A stretch of DNA of 64,000 bases from Clostridium ljungdahlii DSM 13528 (GCF_000143685.1 NC_014328.1:1426001-1490000), one strand, 5' to 3'; positions 26,780 through 35,461 are shown, counted from the stretch's first letter. Made by a program: numbers and translations. Notes: a model not told the origin generated them from the sequence alone.

Positions 26780-28756
26780 TTAATACTCTTTATTAAGCCA
26801 AACTGACATTTGTCCATCATCACGGTTTCCCCATGCGTAGTATGGAATTAAACTCAATTTGGATTCATGCCAATCATATGGCTTATTTGATACTGTTGTA
26901 TAGAGTAAATCATCTTTACTATCCTCATTTAGAACCTCAGCATCAACTTTAATAGTTCCTATTCCATTTAATAAATGATCATTATAATGATAACGTGCTT
27001 GTGCTTGTTCTTTTATGCGATATAACCACAATGGAGCAGAATTATCCATTTCTTCAGCACAATACACTATTGGGCCACGCTGAACTGCAACCTTGCCTAA
27101 GTCGTTCTTAACTCGGTTATTTGCTCGTATGAACTGGATGCACATGTCAAGGCTTAAATCAATTTGCATTTGTGATGATTCTACAAAAATGTATACAAAG
27201 CCGCTTTTCACAGGCAAGTTAACATCCTTCTTATTAACTTGAAGTTTGTAGTTACATTGTGACCAACTAGGAATACGAATACCAAACTTAAATTTATTTT
27301 CACCAGGGTTTTTTATTTTATAGCTAATATTTCCATCCCATGGGAAGTTGTTACTCTGTATAATAGAAATATTGTTATCAAAGTTAGCTTCATTAGATAT
27401 AAATTGGTGAGAAAGAATAGTGGAACCATGAACAGTATAAATGTATTGATCAACGGAAGCTATTAAACGGGCAACATTACTTGGACAGCAAGCACAGCCG
27501 AACCAATCGGCACGTCGAGTTAAAATGTGTGATTTCCCTGGATTGCCTTTACTTGCTGTTGGATCTGCTTCCAATGGATTGACATAGAAAAAATGTTTGC
27601 CATCCAATGATATACCACTAAGTGATCCATTAAAGAGTTCCTTTTCCAAAATATCTCCATATTCACCTTCGGGCTCAATTTGAAGCATCTGCTTAGCAAA
27701 GAAAGTCATACCTACAGATGCACATGTTTCACCATACATAGTGTCATTTGGTAAGTCATAATCATATGTAAATGATTCTCCGGTAGTAGTAGATCCTATA
27801 TTACCAGTGACATACATACGCTTTTTAACAATGTTATTCCAAAATCGTTTGCATACAGTTAATAAATCTTGATCGCCTGTTAATCGAGCAACATATGCAA
27901 TACCAGTACATAGATATACTACACGAACTGCATGACCTTCAGCTGTTTCCTGATCTACAATTGGTTCTGCAGCTTGATAATAGCTCAACGGAAAATTTCT
28001 CATGCCTTCGATCAAGTCGTGATCAAATCCATCTTGTTCAATCTGATGATCAAAAAACTTAGGATCTTGTCCTCGTTGCTTCAAGAAATAGTATGCTAAA
28101 TTCAGGTATTTTTTTTCATGTGTTAATTCGTATAAACGCGATAAAGCCAGTTCAATTTCAGGGTGACCATCATATCCAGGAATTTTTCCTTTTTCTAAGC
28201 CAAAATTGTTATCAATGCAATCTGCCATCTTACGAGCAATATTTAGAGCTTTCTCATTACCAGTAACTTGGTAGTAAGCTACTGCAGCCTCGATATAATG
28301 TCCCATTGTATATAATTCGTGTGACTGCTTTAATCTTTTGAATTTTCGCTCTGGAGCTTCAATCTGGAAATACGTAGACAGATAACCGTCGTATTCCTGT
28401 GCTTCGGCAATTAAATCAATTAATTTATCAGCTATTTGTTTCAAATCGTCATTTGGATGATAGCGAAGGGAGTATGCCACAGCTTCGAGCCACTTGTACA
28501 CGTCGGTATCTTGGAAAGGAAAGCCGCTATGATGCCCCTTTATTTTGCTAGCGACAATTTTTAAATTAGCAATAGCATGGCTGTTTTTAGTTGTTCCATT
28601 TTTTTGAGGGTCATCAGCAATATGAATATTTGCTTCATCATTCATTACCGACCATTGATAAGGCAAAACTTCTTTGACAATTAGTTCTCGATAACGATTC
28701 CAAAACTCAGAGGTGATTTTAACATTATTTAATTCTAAATTAGTACAAGTTTGCAT
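26780..28756 (-). CDS. Glycoside hydrolase family 127, beta-L-arabinofuranosidase
   Basis: A 658-residue cytosolic enzyme that should release L-arabinose from short beta-L-arabinofuranosyl chains. The zinc and catalytic set known for HypBA1 is conserved: Glu343 and Cys345 in YGETCASVG, and Cys423-Cys424 in FGCACCPSNVARL. There is no signal peptide, so the substrate must be imported, presumably by the adjacent GPH transporter. The ATG at 28756 has AAGGAG 9 bases upstream; an earlier in-frame ATG at 28786 overlaps the transporter stop. It uses CGT/CGA arginine codons, unlike neighbours. Confidence 0.88.
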   Translation of the reverse strand: MQTCTNLELNNVKITSEFWNRYRELIVKEVLPYQWSVMNDEANIHIADDPQKNGTTKNSHAIANLKIVASKIKGHHSGFPFQDTDVYKWLEAVAYSLRYHPNDDLKQIADKLIDLIAEAQEYDGYLSTYFQIEAPERKFKRLKQSHELYTMGHYIEAAVAYYQVTGNEKALNIARKMADCIDNNFGLEKGKIPGYDGHPEIELALSRLYELTHEKKYLNLAYYFLKQRGQDPKFFDHQIEQDGFDHDLIEGMRNFPLSYYQAAEPIVDQETAEGHAVRVVYLCTGIAYVARLTGDQDLLTVCKRFWNNIVKKRMYVTGNIGSTTTGESFTYDYDLPNDTMYGETCASVGMTFFAKQMLQIEPEGEYGDILEKELFNGSLSGISLDGKHFFYVNPLEADPTASKGNPGKSHILTRRADWFGCACCPSNVARLIASVDQYIYTVHGSTILSHQFISNEANFDNNISIIQSNNFPWDGNISYKIKNPGENKFKFGIRIPSWSQCNYKLQVNKKDVNLPVKSGFVYIFVESSQMQIDLSLDMCIQFIRANNRVKNDLGKVAVQRGPIVYCAEEMDNSAPLWLYRIKEQAQARYHYNDHLLNGIGTIKVDAEVLNEDSKDDLLYTTVSNKPYDWHESKLSLIPYYAWGNRDDGQMSVWLNKEY

Positions 28757-28778
28757 TTTTTCTACACTCCTTTTTGAA

Positions 28779-30170
28779 TCACTCATTTACTGAGAACTTT
28801 TGGCTAGTGCGCCTTTTAGTTAAGTCTGCTTGAACAATAGGTTCATGTTCTTCATATTTTTTATACATAAGTAAAGGTATTATGTTGATAATGAAAATAA
28901 TAATTGGTAACCATATAAATGAGAATTTAATTGCTGCTAACGAACCAGCTGTTTGAGCATGATCTGGAACATAATTAAACATTTTCATAATAATTGATGG
29001 AATAAATGATCCAAAGCCAGAACCCATTTTAATACAAAAAGAGCTTCCAATTGCGGTCAAAAATCCACTAGCTCGGATACCATTTTTCCATTCACCATAA
29101 TCAACCGTATCACCTACCATTGCAAAGAACATTGTGCATGCTATTCCACTGCCAATACATGCTATACACCAGCCAACTAGCATTGCATCAACATTTTTTC
29201 CGACTAATGCCATTAGAAGCTGACCTATACAAGCTAAGATTAATCCTAATACCGTAGTTCCCCATTTTTTAAATAGTTTAACAATTATTGGTACAGAAGC
29301 CATGCCAATAACTTGAATAATTGTAAATCCATTAAAGACTGAAATTAGAGATTGATTATTCATATTGTATTGGAAATAGTAGGCTAGTGTAGAATTACGA
29401 GACATAAAACCTGTCCAATAAATTACATTGGCAAGCACGATTAGTACCCAAGGCCAGTTACATTTAGCAGCCTTAAAGCTTTGCTTAAGAGGAATTACTT
29501 TCTCGTGCTCAATATTTTTTTCACGCATGTCAGCAAAAGCAATTAATAGTAGTATAATTGCGACAATTGCATATATCAGAACAGCTAAAGACCAGCCTCT
29601 TTGCTTATTACTTCCCCCTAAATAGTTTGCTAAAGGTAAAATAAAGGTAATTGCAAAAAAGTTTCCGATATTTCCACCAACCATCCTGAAGGAATTTGCT
29701 ATAGTTCGATCTTCTGAATTAGACGTTAAATTTGGCAAGACTGAGGTTATAGGAGTAGACATTCCCGTATAAGAGATACCTGCCAAGATATACATAACAC
29801 CTGCATAGACTACCTTAGCTGTTCCTGAAAGATTAGGAGTAGTAAATAGTAGCCATACAAAAATAGCAAATGGAAAGCTCATCCACAAGAACCAAGGACG
29901 ACTTTGTCCATATTTACTATGAGTGTGGTCAATGATAATTCCCCATATGGGAGCATCTAAAGCATCAAAGAATCTAGCAATAAGTAATAATATACCTGCT
30001 ACACCAACTGATAAACCAAATACTTCAGTAAAGAAATAAAGTAGATAACTACTGATAATGCAGTACAACAGGTTACCGGACATATCTGTAAATGAGTATG
30101 TGATTTTACGGTGCAGTGGTAATTTATCATCCTGAGCCACTGTACCTTGACTGTTTTGAATAGTAGTCAT
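28779..30170 (-). CDS. Glycoside-pentoside-hexuronide (GPH) cation symporter
   Basis: A 463-residue permease with twelve helices of the GPH/MelB family. Typical segments are ITYSFTDMSGNLLYCIISSYLLYFFTEVFGLS near the N-terminus, ARFFDALDAPIWGIIIDHTHSKYGQSRPWFLW in the first cytoplasmic loop, and MVGDTVDYGEWKNGIRASG in the second half. It likely imports arabinose-containing oligosaccharides for the GH127 enzyme. ATG 30170 follows AAAGGAGG; the open frame continues 33 codons further without a site. The stop lies 22 bases before the GH127 start. Confidence 0.9.
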   Translation of the reverse strand: MTTIQNSQGTVAQDDKLPLHRKITYSFTDMSGNLLYCIISSYLLYFFTEVFGLSVGVAGILLLIARFFDALDAPIWGIIIDHTHSKYGQSRPWFLWMSFPFAIFVWLLFTTPNLSGTAKVVYAGVMYILAGISYTGMSTPITSVLPNLTSNSEDRTIANSFRMVGGNIGNFFAITFILPLANYLGGSNKQRGWSLAVLIYAIVAIILLLIAFADMREKNIEHEKVIPLKQSFKAAKCNWPWVLIVLANVIYWTGFMSRNSTLAYYFQYNMNNQSLISVFNGFTIIQVIGMASVPIIVKLFKKWGTTVLGLILACIGQLLMALVGKNVDAMLVGWCIACIGSGIACTMFFAMVGDTVDYGEWKNGIRASGFLTAIGSSFCIKMGSGFGSFIPSIIMKMFNYVPDHAQTAGSLAAIKFSFIWLPIIIFIINIIPLLMYKKYEEHEPIVQADLTKRRTSQKFSVNE

Positions 30171-30200
30171 TTTTTTAATATCCTCCTTTAAAAGTAATTT

Positions 30201-30220
30201 GTTACAATTTGAATTGTAAC
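30201..30220. promoter_or_regulatory. Operator between the GPH transporter and AraC genes
   Basis: GTTACAATT-TG-AATTGTAAC is a perfect 9-base dyad. It overlaps the predicted -10 of the transporter promoter (minus strand TTGAGA 30241-30236, 17 bases, TACAAT 30218-30213) and ends just before the AraC promoter. Confidence 0.7.
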
Positions 30221-30303
30221 CCTTTCCAAATTTATTCTCAATGACTATAATAGTAATTATGGTGGACATTTCCGACTTTACAAAAAGAAAGGGTGTATGA
30301 TTT

Positions 30304-31290
30304 ATGTTTTACTATTCATTTTCTTTATTAGATCCGGTTTTATATTATAAAGGTGGAGAATTTTCAGCAGATATTCCTTGGCAGCATAATCCGATGTATC
30401 ACAGAGGAGATTATGAAATTATAGTTTGTATGAAAGGAACATTTTATATTCAAGTAAAGTCTACTCGATATGTCATTAGACAGCATGATGTTCTTCTAGT
30501 TCCTCCGTTTTCCAAGATGTTTGGCTATCGTAAGTCAGCTTCACCTGTTGACTTTTACTGGCTGCATTTCTTTATCAAGAAAAAGCCTACTTTAATTTAT
30601 GAAACTGGATTAGCCAGTAAGGTCTTTGGTATGTCTTCAGATTACTCAAGAAATTCAAATTTAGATGATCCGGTAATTCTTCCTTCACAATTTCATCTTC
30701 AAGATATGGGAAAGTTTATTATTCTAGTTCACCAAATATTAGATGTTTCTAGTAGAAATCGATATGGTCAACAAGAAAGTGATTATTTGATGACTGCATT
30801 TCTAATTGAATTAAGTAATCATTTTCTTAATCAATGTTTAGAACAAAAAGGGTATATAAATAAAATTGCTCGATTAAAAGAATGGATTCGTGCAAATATG
30901 TCTTCTGATTTAAATGTAAAACAAATAGCTGATGCAACACAACTTAACGCTGATTATTTAACTCGATTATTTAAACGTTATACAGGAATGACAACGTTAC
31001 AGTACCTCACTAGATTAAAAATAGAAGTTGCTCAATTGCTTTTATTGCGTACTAATTTAACGGTTAAACAGATTTCAATTTATGCTTATTTTACAGATGA
31101 AAAGCTTTTTATGAGACGTTTTAAGGCACAAACTGGACTTACTCCAACTGAGTATAGGAATGCTTATACACACACACATCTAAACAATCCTCATATTGAT
31201 CCCAAAATACCTGTGCCTAAACGAATAGAAGATAAAATTGATAATATAATTGATAATGTAAATGAAGGATTTACGGATACTAGTAAGTAA
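30304..31290 (+). CDS. AraC-family regulator with N-terminal cupin-like sensor
   Basis: A 328-residue regulator. The N-terminal part is an AraC-type ligand domain (HRGDYEIIVCMKGTFYIQVKSTRYVIRQHDVLLVPP), and the C-terminal part has two helix-turn-helix motifs (LNVKQIADATQLNADYLTRLFKRYTGMTTLQYLTRLKIEVAQLLL, and the second ending FKAQTGLTPTEYRN). It is divergent from the transporter/GH127 operon, with a perfect dyad between them. It probably senses an arabinose derivative. Arginine codon use is again CGT/CGA-rich. Confidence 0.9.
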   Translation: MFYYSFSLLDPVLYYKGGEFSADIPWQHNPMYHRGDYEIIVCMKGTFYIQVKSTRYVIRQHDVLLVPPFSKMFGYRKSASPVDFYWLHFFIKKKPTLIYETGLASKVFGMSSDYSRNSNLDDPVILPSQFHLQDMGKFIILVHQILDVSSRNRYGQQESDYLMTAFLIELSNHFLNQCLEQKGYINKIARLKEWIRANMSSDLNVKQIADATQLNADYLTRLFKRYTGMTTLQYLTRLKIEVAQLLLLRTNLTVKQISIYAYFTDEKLFMRRFKAQTGLTPTEYRNAYTHTHLNNPHIDPKIPVPKRIEDKIDNIIDNVNEGFTDTSK

Positions 31291-31335
31291 AATTAGAAGA
31301 ATATTTAGGAACTATATTGTTTTTAATAAAAAGTA

Positions 31336-31364
31336 TTGAAAATAATTTGAGAAAGAAATAATAT
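31336..31364 (+). promoter_or_regulatory. Promoter of blaI (copy B)
   Basis: TTGAAA (31336-31341), 17 bases, TAATAT (31359-31364). Confidence 0.65.
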
Positions 31365-31374
31365 AATATTATAG

Positions 31375-31388
31375 ATTACAATTGTAAT
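31375..31388 (+). promoter_or_regulatory. BlaI-type operator (copy B)
   Basis: Perfect palindrome ATTACAATTGTAAT, at the same place relative to the promoter as in copy A. Confidence 0.75.
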
Positions 31389-31410
31389 TATATTTTTAGG
31401 AAGAGTTACC

Positions 31411-31638
31411 ATGACAAATATCCCAAAAATATCTGAATCAGAGTGGGAAGTAATGAAAGTTATATGGATTAAAAATCCTTGTTCTGCAAATGAAATAATA
31501 AAGCAGTTGGAAGATAGTACAAGTTGGAAGCCTAAGACAGTTAAGTCACTTATAAGCAGACTTTTAAAGAAAAATGTAATTGGATTTAATGAAGAGGTTA
31601 GAACTTATTATTATTATCCTTTAGTTGATGAAAAGTAA
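31411..31638 (+). pseudogene. Truncated BlaI-family repressor (copy B)
   Basis: The first 75 residues are nearly identical to the intact BlaI (22571-22942). Then the codon matching GAA is TAA, a nonsense change, and about 87 bases of the dimerisation region are deleted further on, with the original 3' end still readable up to 31697. The winged-helix domain is complete, so a short DNA-binding peptide could still be made, but it lacks the dimer part. It may compete with the intact repressor; I treat it as a pseudogene. Confidence 0.85.
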
Positions 31639-31703
31639 TGTGTGAGACAGGAGAGGATTTAGACGATTTGAAAAAAATATTAAATGATAGGAATTAGAAG
31701 CTT

Positions 31704-31769
31704 ATGTTTAAATTTGTTATTTTATATAAATGGGTTTTATATTTATCACTTCTAGCTAGTTTTTTAATA
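31704..31769 (+). pseudogene. blaR1 5' stub (copy B)
   Basis: About 66 bases match the first 22 codons of the intact M56 gene (MFKFVILYKWVLYLSLLASFLI), then the sequence jumps to the subtilase leader. The protease and sensor domains are absent. Confidence 0.85.
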
Positions 31770-31810
31770 TGTGAATAAGTTTAAAATTTTATATAAAGGA
31801 GATTTAGAAA

Positions 31811-32962
31811 ATGAGGAAAAAAATTTTAATTATTACGATTACAATTGTAATTTTATTCGCAATTGGTGGAGGTATTTTTGTCAAGAATGTTATAGAAAGA
31901 AATAATCCAAAAAACTGGGGAGTTAATCCTTTGAAACTTCCTGATGTAGTTACAGATAAAGTTTTGCAAAAACATAATTCAGACCTTGAGGGTGTATATG
32001 GATTTCAGGGAAAAGATATGTCTAAAAAGGATTTGTCACAGGTTTCCTTAGATGTTATTTCAAATATAAGCTTTGATAAGTCTACAAAGTGGCCTCAAAA
32101 AAGCAACCTTCCAGCTGGATATGATCCAAACAAGTGGTTTGATATGGGTAAAGACCCAGGACTTAATTTAAGCAAAATTCATGAAAAGGGAATTACGGGA
32201 AAAGGAATAAGTGTGGCAGTGATAGATAAGCCGATAAGGTCAACTCATGATGAATTTAAGGGCAGGATGAATTACTATAAAATAGGAATACCTCAAACAA
32301 AGCCTCATTTTCACGGATTAGCTTGTGCTTCTATTCTAGCAGGTAAAACTTGTGGAGTAGCAAGTGAATCAAAATTGTATTATTTTGCAACACCTGATTT
32401 ATGGATTAAATCAGCAGATTATATTAAGGCTGTGAATAAAATCATTGAAATCAATAAATCACTTCCTAAGAATGAAAAAATAAGAATTGTATCTGTATCA
32501 GATGATGTAGATAAGGATAATAAAAACTATAGCAAATGGCAGAAAACTTTAAAGAAAGCCAATTCTGAAGGACTTACAGTAGTACATGCAGATTTATTTA
32601 ACAAGGAAAAGTTTAGCTTGGGTGGATGTGATGCTTCAAAGGATAGAAATAATCCGCTAAATTATAAGCTAAGTAAATTTTATTGGGATGAAAAGAAGAT
32701 AGATAAGTCTAACATAATGGTTCCATTGGATTTTAAAACTACTGCTGATAATCGTTCTGATGCTGCCTATGTTTATTGGGGCGAAGGAGGAGTTAGCTGG
32801 GCGATTCCTTATGTTACAGGACTTGCAGCTTTGGCATGGCAGGTAAAACCAAATCTAACGTTTGATCAAATATTAGATAAGCTTATAGAAACAAAAACTA
32901 CTACATCAGAAGGCAGATATATAATTGATCCAGAAAAATTTATAAATTCTATAGCTAAATAA
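31811..32962 (+). CDS. Membrane-anchored S8 family serine peptidase (subtilase), copy B
   Basis: A 383-residue paralogue of the copy A protease, intact, with an N-terminal membrane helix and the triad Asp139 (VAVIDKPI), His168 (HFHGLACASILAG) and Ser329 (GGVSWAIPYVTGLAALAW). The region between the His and Ser motifs is the most diverged from copy A, as expected if substrate or partner choice has shifted. The start has GGAG upstream. With its own BlaI and BlaR1 lost, it probably depends on copy A regulators in trans through the dyads at 31375 and 31838. Confidence 0.9.
   Translation: MRKKILIITITIVILFAIGGGIFVKNVIERNNPKNWGVNPLKLPDVVTDKVLQKHNSDLEGVYGFQGKDMSKKDLSQVSLDVISNISFDKSTKWPQKSNLPAGYDPNKWFDMGKDPGLNLSKIHEKGITGKGISVAVIDKPIRSTHDEFKGRMNYYKIGIPQTKPHFHGLACASILAGKTCGVASESKLYYFATPDLWIKSADYIKAVNKIIEINKSLPKNEKIRIVSVSDDVDKDNKNYSKWQKTLKKANSEGLTVVHADLFNKEKFSLGGCDASKDRNNPLNYKLSKFYWDEKKIDKSNIMVPLDFKTTADNRSDAAYVYWGEGGVSWAIPYVTGLAALAWQVKPNLTFDQILDKLIETKTTTSEGRYIIDPEKFINSIAK
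31838..31851 (+). promoter_or_regulatory. BlaI-type dyad inside the subtilase coding sequence (copy B)
   Basis: ATTACAATTGTAAT again, 27 bases after the start codon, as in copy A. Confidence 0.68.
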
Positions 32963-32970
32963 ATTATATT

Positions 32971-33006
32971 AAAAAATGATTTCTATATTTATAGAAATCA
33001 TTTTTT
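32971..33006 (+). terminator. Terminator of subtilase copy B
   Basis: A 16-bp stem (32971-32986 with 32991-33006), loop ATTT, ending in a T tract. Confidence 0.9.
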
Positions 33007-33114
33007 TAAGTTATAATAGTTCTTAAATTAACCCTAAATTTAATAAAAATTGATGTCAGAAAATATATTGTATCTTCGTATTAATATGTGAGAAGCTTCT
33101 TAAGGAGGAAAAAT

Positions 33115-33678
33115 GTGAAGATAGATGAAAATAATTTTATAGAACAGATAAAAAAGAAAAATCCCAAAGCTATTGAATTTGTAGTGGATAAATATAGTAA
33201 TTTGGTATTTAAGATAGTGCTCACAGTGTTGAATTCTAAGTTTGAATCACAGCATTCGGAAGAATGTGTAAATGATGTGTTTTGGGCTGTGTGGAACAAT
33301 ATTGAAAGCTTTGACAACGAAAAGGGAAACTTTAAATATTGGATTACAGCTATAGCAAAGTATAAATCTATAGATTGTAAAAGAAAACTTTTTAGCAAAG
33401 GTACAGATAAAAGTATAGATGATTACAGACTTGAGGATGAACTTAATGTAGAAAATGAATTGATATCAAGGGAAAATAAGGAGGAACTTTTAAAGGCTTT
33501 AGATATTATGAAACCTCAGGACAAGGAGATATTTGTGAGAAGGTATTTTCTATATGAAGGAATAGAAAACATAGCAAAGAGCTTTGGAGTTGATAGGAGC
33601 TTAATTGACAAGAGACTTTCAAGGGGACGTAAATTTTTGAAAGAAAAACTTATAGTCTTGAAGGGAGAAATATTATGA
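33115..33678 (+). CDS. ECF-type RNA polymerase sigma factor
   Basis: A 187-residue sigma-70 family factor with region 2 (FVVDKYSNLVFKIVLTVLNS, ECVNDVFWAVWNNIESFDNEKGNFKYWITAIAKYKSIDCKR) and region 4 (MKPQDKEIFVRRYFLYEGIENIAKSFGVDRSLIDKRLSRGRKFLKEKL). I chose GTG 33115, which follows AAGGAGG; the frame extends upstream without a site. It overlaps the next gene by 4 bases (ATGA), the usual layout for a sigma factor and its membrane anti-sigma factor. The signal is unknown. Confidence 0.9.
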   Translation: MKIDENNFIEQIKKKNPKAIEFVVDKYSNLVFKIVLTVLNSKFESQHSEECVNDVFWAVWNNIESFDNEKGNFKYWITAIAKYKSIDCKRKLFSKGTDKSIDDYRLEDELNVENELISRENKEELLKALDIMKPQDKEIFVRRYFLYEGIENIAKSFGVDRSLIDKRLSRGRKFLKEKLIVLKGEIL

Positions 33679-35135
33679 ATATGAATGATTTTAATATGGA
33701 AGAAAAAGATATATATAAATTGTTTAACGATGTAAAGATTGAAGAAAGCGAGTTTGATCCTATGGATGAAGAAGTTACTGATATAGAAAAACAGAAGATA
33801 AAGAAAAATTTAAAGAAAAGAATAAAAGGTCAGAGAAAATTTAAAGCATTAAAATATTTTTCTATAGCAGCAGCATTAGGTTTGATATGTACTATAGGTA
33901 TAGGTACTATTTCTCCAGCCTTTGCAGAAAATATTCCAATTTTAAATTCTATAACACAAAAACTAAATGATGAATTTGGTTCTCATGGATCTTATGCCGA
34001 GTATTCTCAAATTGTAAATAAACCTGTTACGAGCAATGGGATAACTCTTACTATAAATGAAGTAATAGCAGATGATTCAAAGCTTGTGATAGGCTATACG
34101 ATAAAAAGTAATAAAAAAATTCAAAATTTAGAGACATTTAGTTTGAGCATGTTTTTGAAAGTTGATGGAAAAATGTCTGGTTCTACTGGAAGTTCTGCAG
34201 GAAATTATATTGATGATCACACATATGTTAAAAGTGAAGAAATTCATACTGATTTAATAAAGAATGCTTCAAAGAAGATTAACATAGCTTTAAATGTGGA
34301 TGAGATATCAAATATAAAAGGAAAGTGGAACTTTGCTTTTAGTGCATCAAAGGATCAGTTAGTTAAAAATAGTGTTGTATTTAAGCCAAATATTAAGCTG
34401 GATTTTCCAAATAGCATTGCAAAGGTAGATAAGATTGTTTTTTCTCCTATAGATACTTCTATCTTTGTAAGTGGAAATTATAAAGATAAGGAAAAGGTTA
34501 AAAAGAATATGGAGGTAAATCATGATGATAGCTTAATGGATTATGATTATTGGGTCGCTTATGATGACAAGGGAGTTGAACTTATACCTAAAGGGTTAGG
34601 CGGTGGAAGGGGTGATTCTAATACAGGAATATTCAATATTGAAATGCAATACAATAAACTTAATAAGATTCCAAAATATTTAACGATTGTTCCATGCAAA
34701 ATTACTCCTTCAGCTGGAGGCAGTGAGAGTATTGATAAGAATGGTAAAGAAGTACATTACACTGTTAAAAGTAAAAAGCCGGTAGAAATAAGTAAGACAA
34801 TTGATGGAGTGTATCCTATAGAACTTTCTCAAGGTAAAATGGGAAAGATTACAATAGAAAGTATAGAAACGGATAAGGATAGTACTACAGTTAAATACAG
34901 AGTAGATGGTAAAGCACCATATTTTCAGGCACAAGATCTTTGGATAAAAGATTCTAGTGGAAAAGAAGTGGATTACAAAAGCTATGATATAAGAAAAGAT
35001 GACAGCAAGCCAAATGAATTTGTAAGGCAATTTAAGAAACTTGATCCAAATAAGAAATATACTATATTTACTAATGATTTTAGCAACGTGGAGTTCAGAG
35101 AGGACTTGAAATTTACAATTAATTTAAGTAAATAA
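33675..35135 (+). CDS. DUF4179-type membrane anti-sigma factor
   Basis: A 486-residue protein: a cytoplasmic N-terminal part (about 1-55) that should bind the sigma factor, one membrane helix (about 58-78, YFSIAAALGLICTIGIGTI), and a large extracellular region with DUF4179-like sequence (PVTSNGITLTINEVIADDSKLVIGYTIKSNKKI) and further beta-rich repeats. Translational overlap with the ECF factor supports the pairing. No zinc-binding ZAS motif (HxxxCxxC) is visible, which fits this family. The outer domain probably senses envelope state. Confidence 0.83.
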   Translation: MNMNDFNMEEKDIYKLFNDVKIEESEFDPMDEEVTDIEKQKIKKNLKKRIKGQRKFKALKYFSIAAALGLICTIGIGTISPAFAENIPILNSITQKLNDEFGSHGSYAEYSQIVNKPVTSNGITLTINEVIADDSKLVIGYTIKSNKKIQNLETFSLSMFLKVDGKMSGSTGSSAGNYIDDHTYVKSEEIHTDLIKNASKKINIALNVDEISNIKGKWNFAFSASKDQLVKNSVVFKPNIKLDFPNSIAKVDKIVFSPIDTSIFVSGNYKDKEKVKKNMEVNHDDSLMDYDYWVAYDDKGVELIPKGLGGGRGDSNTGIFNIEMQYNKLNKIPKYLTIVPCKITPSAGGSESIDKNGKEVHYTVKSKKPVEISKTIDGVYPIELSQGKMGKITIESIETDKDSTTVKYRVDGKAPYFQAQDLWIKDSSGKEVDYKSYDIRKDDSKPNEFVRQFKKLDPNKKYTIFTNDFSNVEFREDLKFTINLSK

Positions 35136-35150
35136 TATCAAGTGATTCTT

Positions 35151-35201
35151 AGGTTCAGGTGGAGTTTGCTTATAAGGAATACATTTTCTCCATCTGAACC
35201 T
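35151..35201 (+). other. Hairpin in the gap after the anti-sigma gene
   Basis: AGGTTCAGGTGGAG (35151-35164) pairs with CTCCATCTGAACCT (35188-35201), 14 bp with one G-U pair and a 23-base loop. It has no T tract. Confidence 0.65.
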
Positions 35202-35210
35202 TAGAAGAAC

Positions 35211-35286
35211 TTATCCAGGTGCGTAGCAGTGCTTATACCCCACTTTGAAGAAGATGGGGGTGTTAGCAATGGTAGCAATCGGATAA
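35211..35286 (+). ncRNA. Candidate structured RNA upstream of the IclR operon
   Basis: An outer stem TTATCC/GGATAA (35211-35216, 35281-35286) encloses an 11-bp stem GCTTATACCCC/GGGGTGTTAGC (35231-35241, 35257-35267) with one mismatch and one wobble. A terminator follows at once. I do not recognise a named family; a leftover IS200/IS605 right end or guide RNA-like element is possible. Confidence 0.5.
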
Positions 35287-35324
35287 AAATTCCAGGTGAT
35301 TCAATTAAATTACCTGGAATTTTT
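35285..35324 (+). terminator. Terminator after the structured RNA
   Basis: AAAAATTCCAGGT pairs with ACCTGGAATTTTT, 13 bp, 14-base loop. The upstream TCCAGGT at 35214-35220 could pair instead with the right arm. Confidence 0.85.
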
Positions 35325-35461
35325 ATATTTATAAGTCATAAAGTTTTTCTTTAACCAAGTAGTTTATCCAAAGGCTATTGTTTGTTGGTTCAGTTAAGTT
35401 AAACCTATAATTTATAAAAAAATATGACTATTTTTGAAAAAAAGAGACTTTGAAAAAGATA

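Larger units (their letters stand above)
26780..31290. other. Arabinoside utilisation module, probably transferred
   Basis: GH127 enzyme, GPH transporter and divergent AraC regulator. CGN arginine codons are frequent here, against AGA/AGG in flanking genes, and the module sits between the two repeat copies next to pdxST relics. Confidence 0.6.
31336..33063 (+). repeat. Direct repeat, copy B (decayed blaI-blaR1-subtilase unit)
   Basis: Parallels copy A (22495-25977). It has kept the promoter, operator, blaI 5' half, 66 bases of blaR1, the whole subtilase and its terminator. It has lost about 87 bases of blaI, nearly all of blaR1 and the 244-bp hairpin element. Confidence 0.88.
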
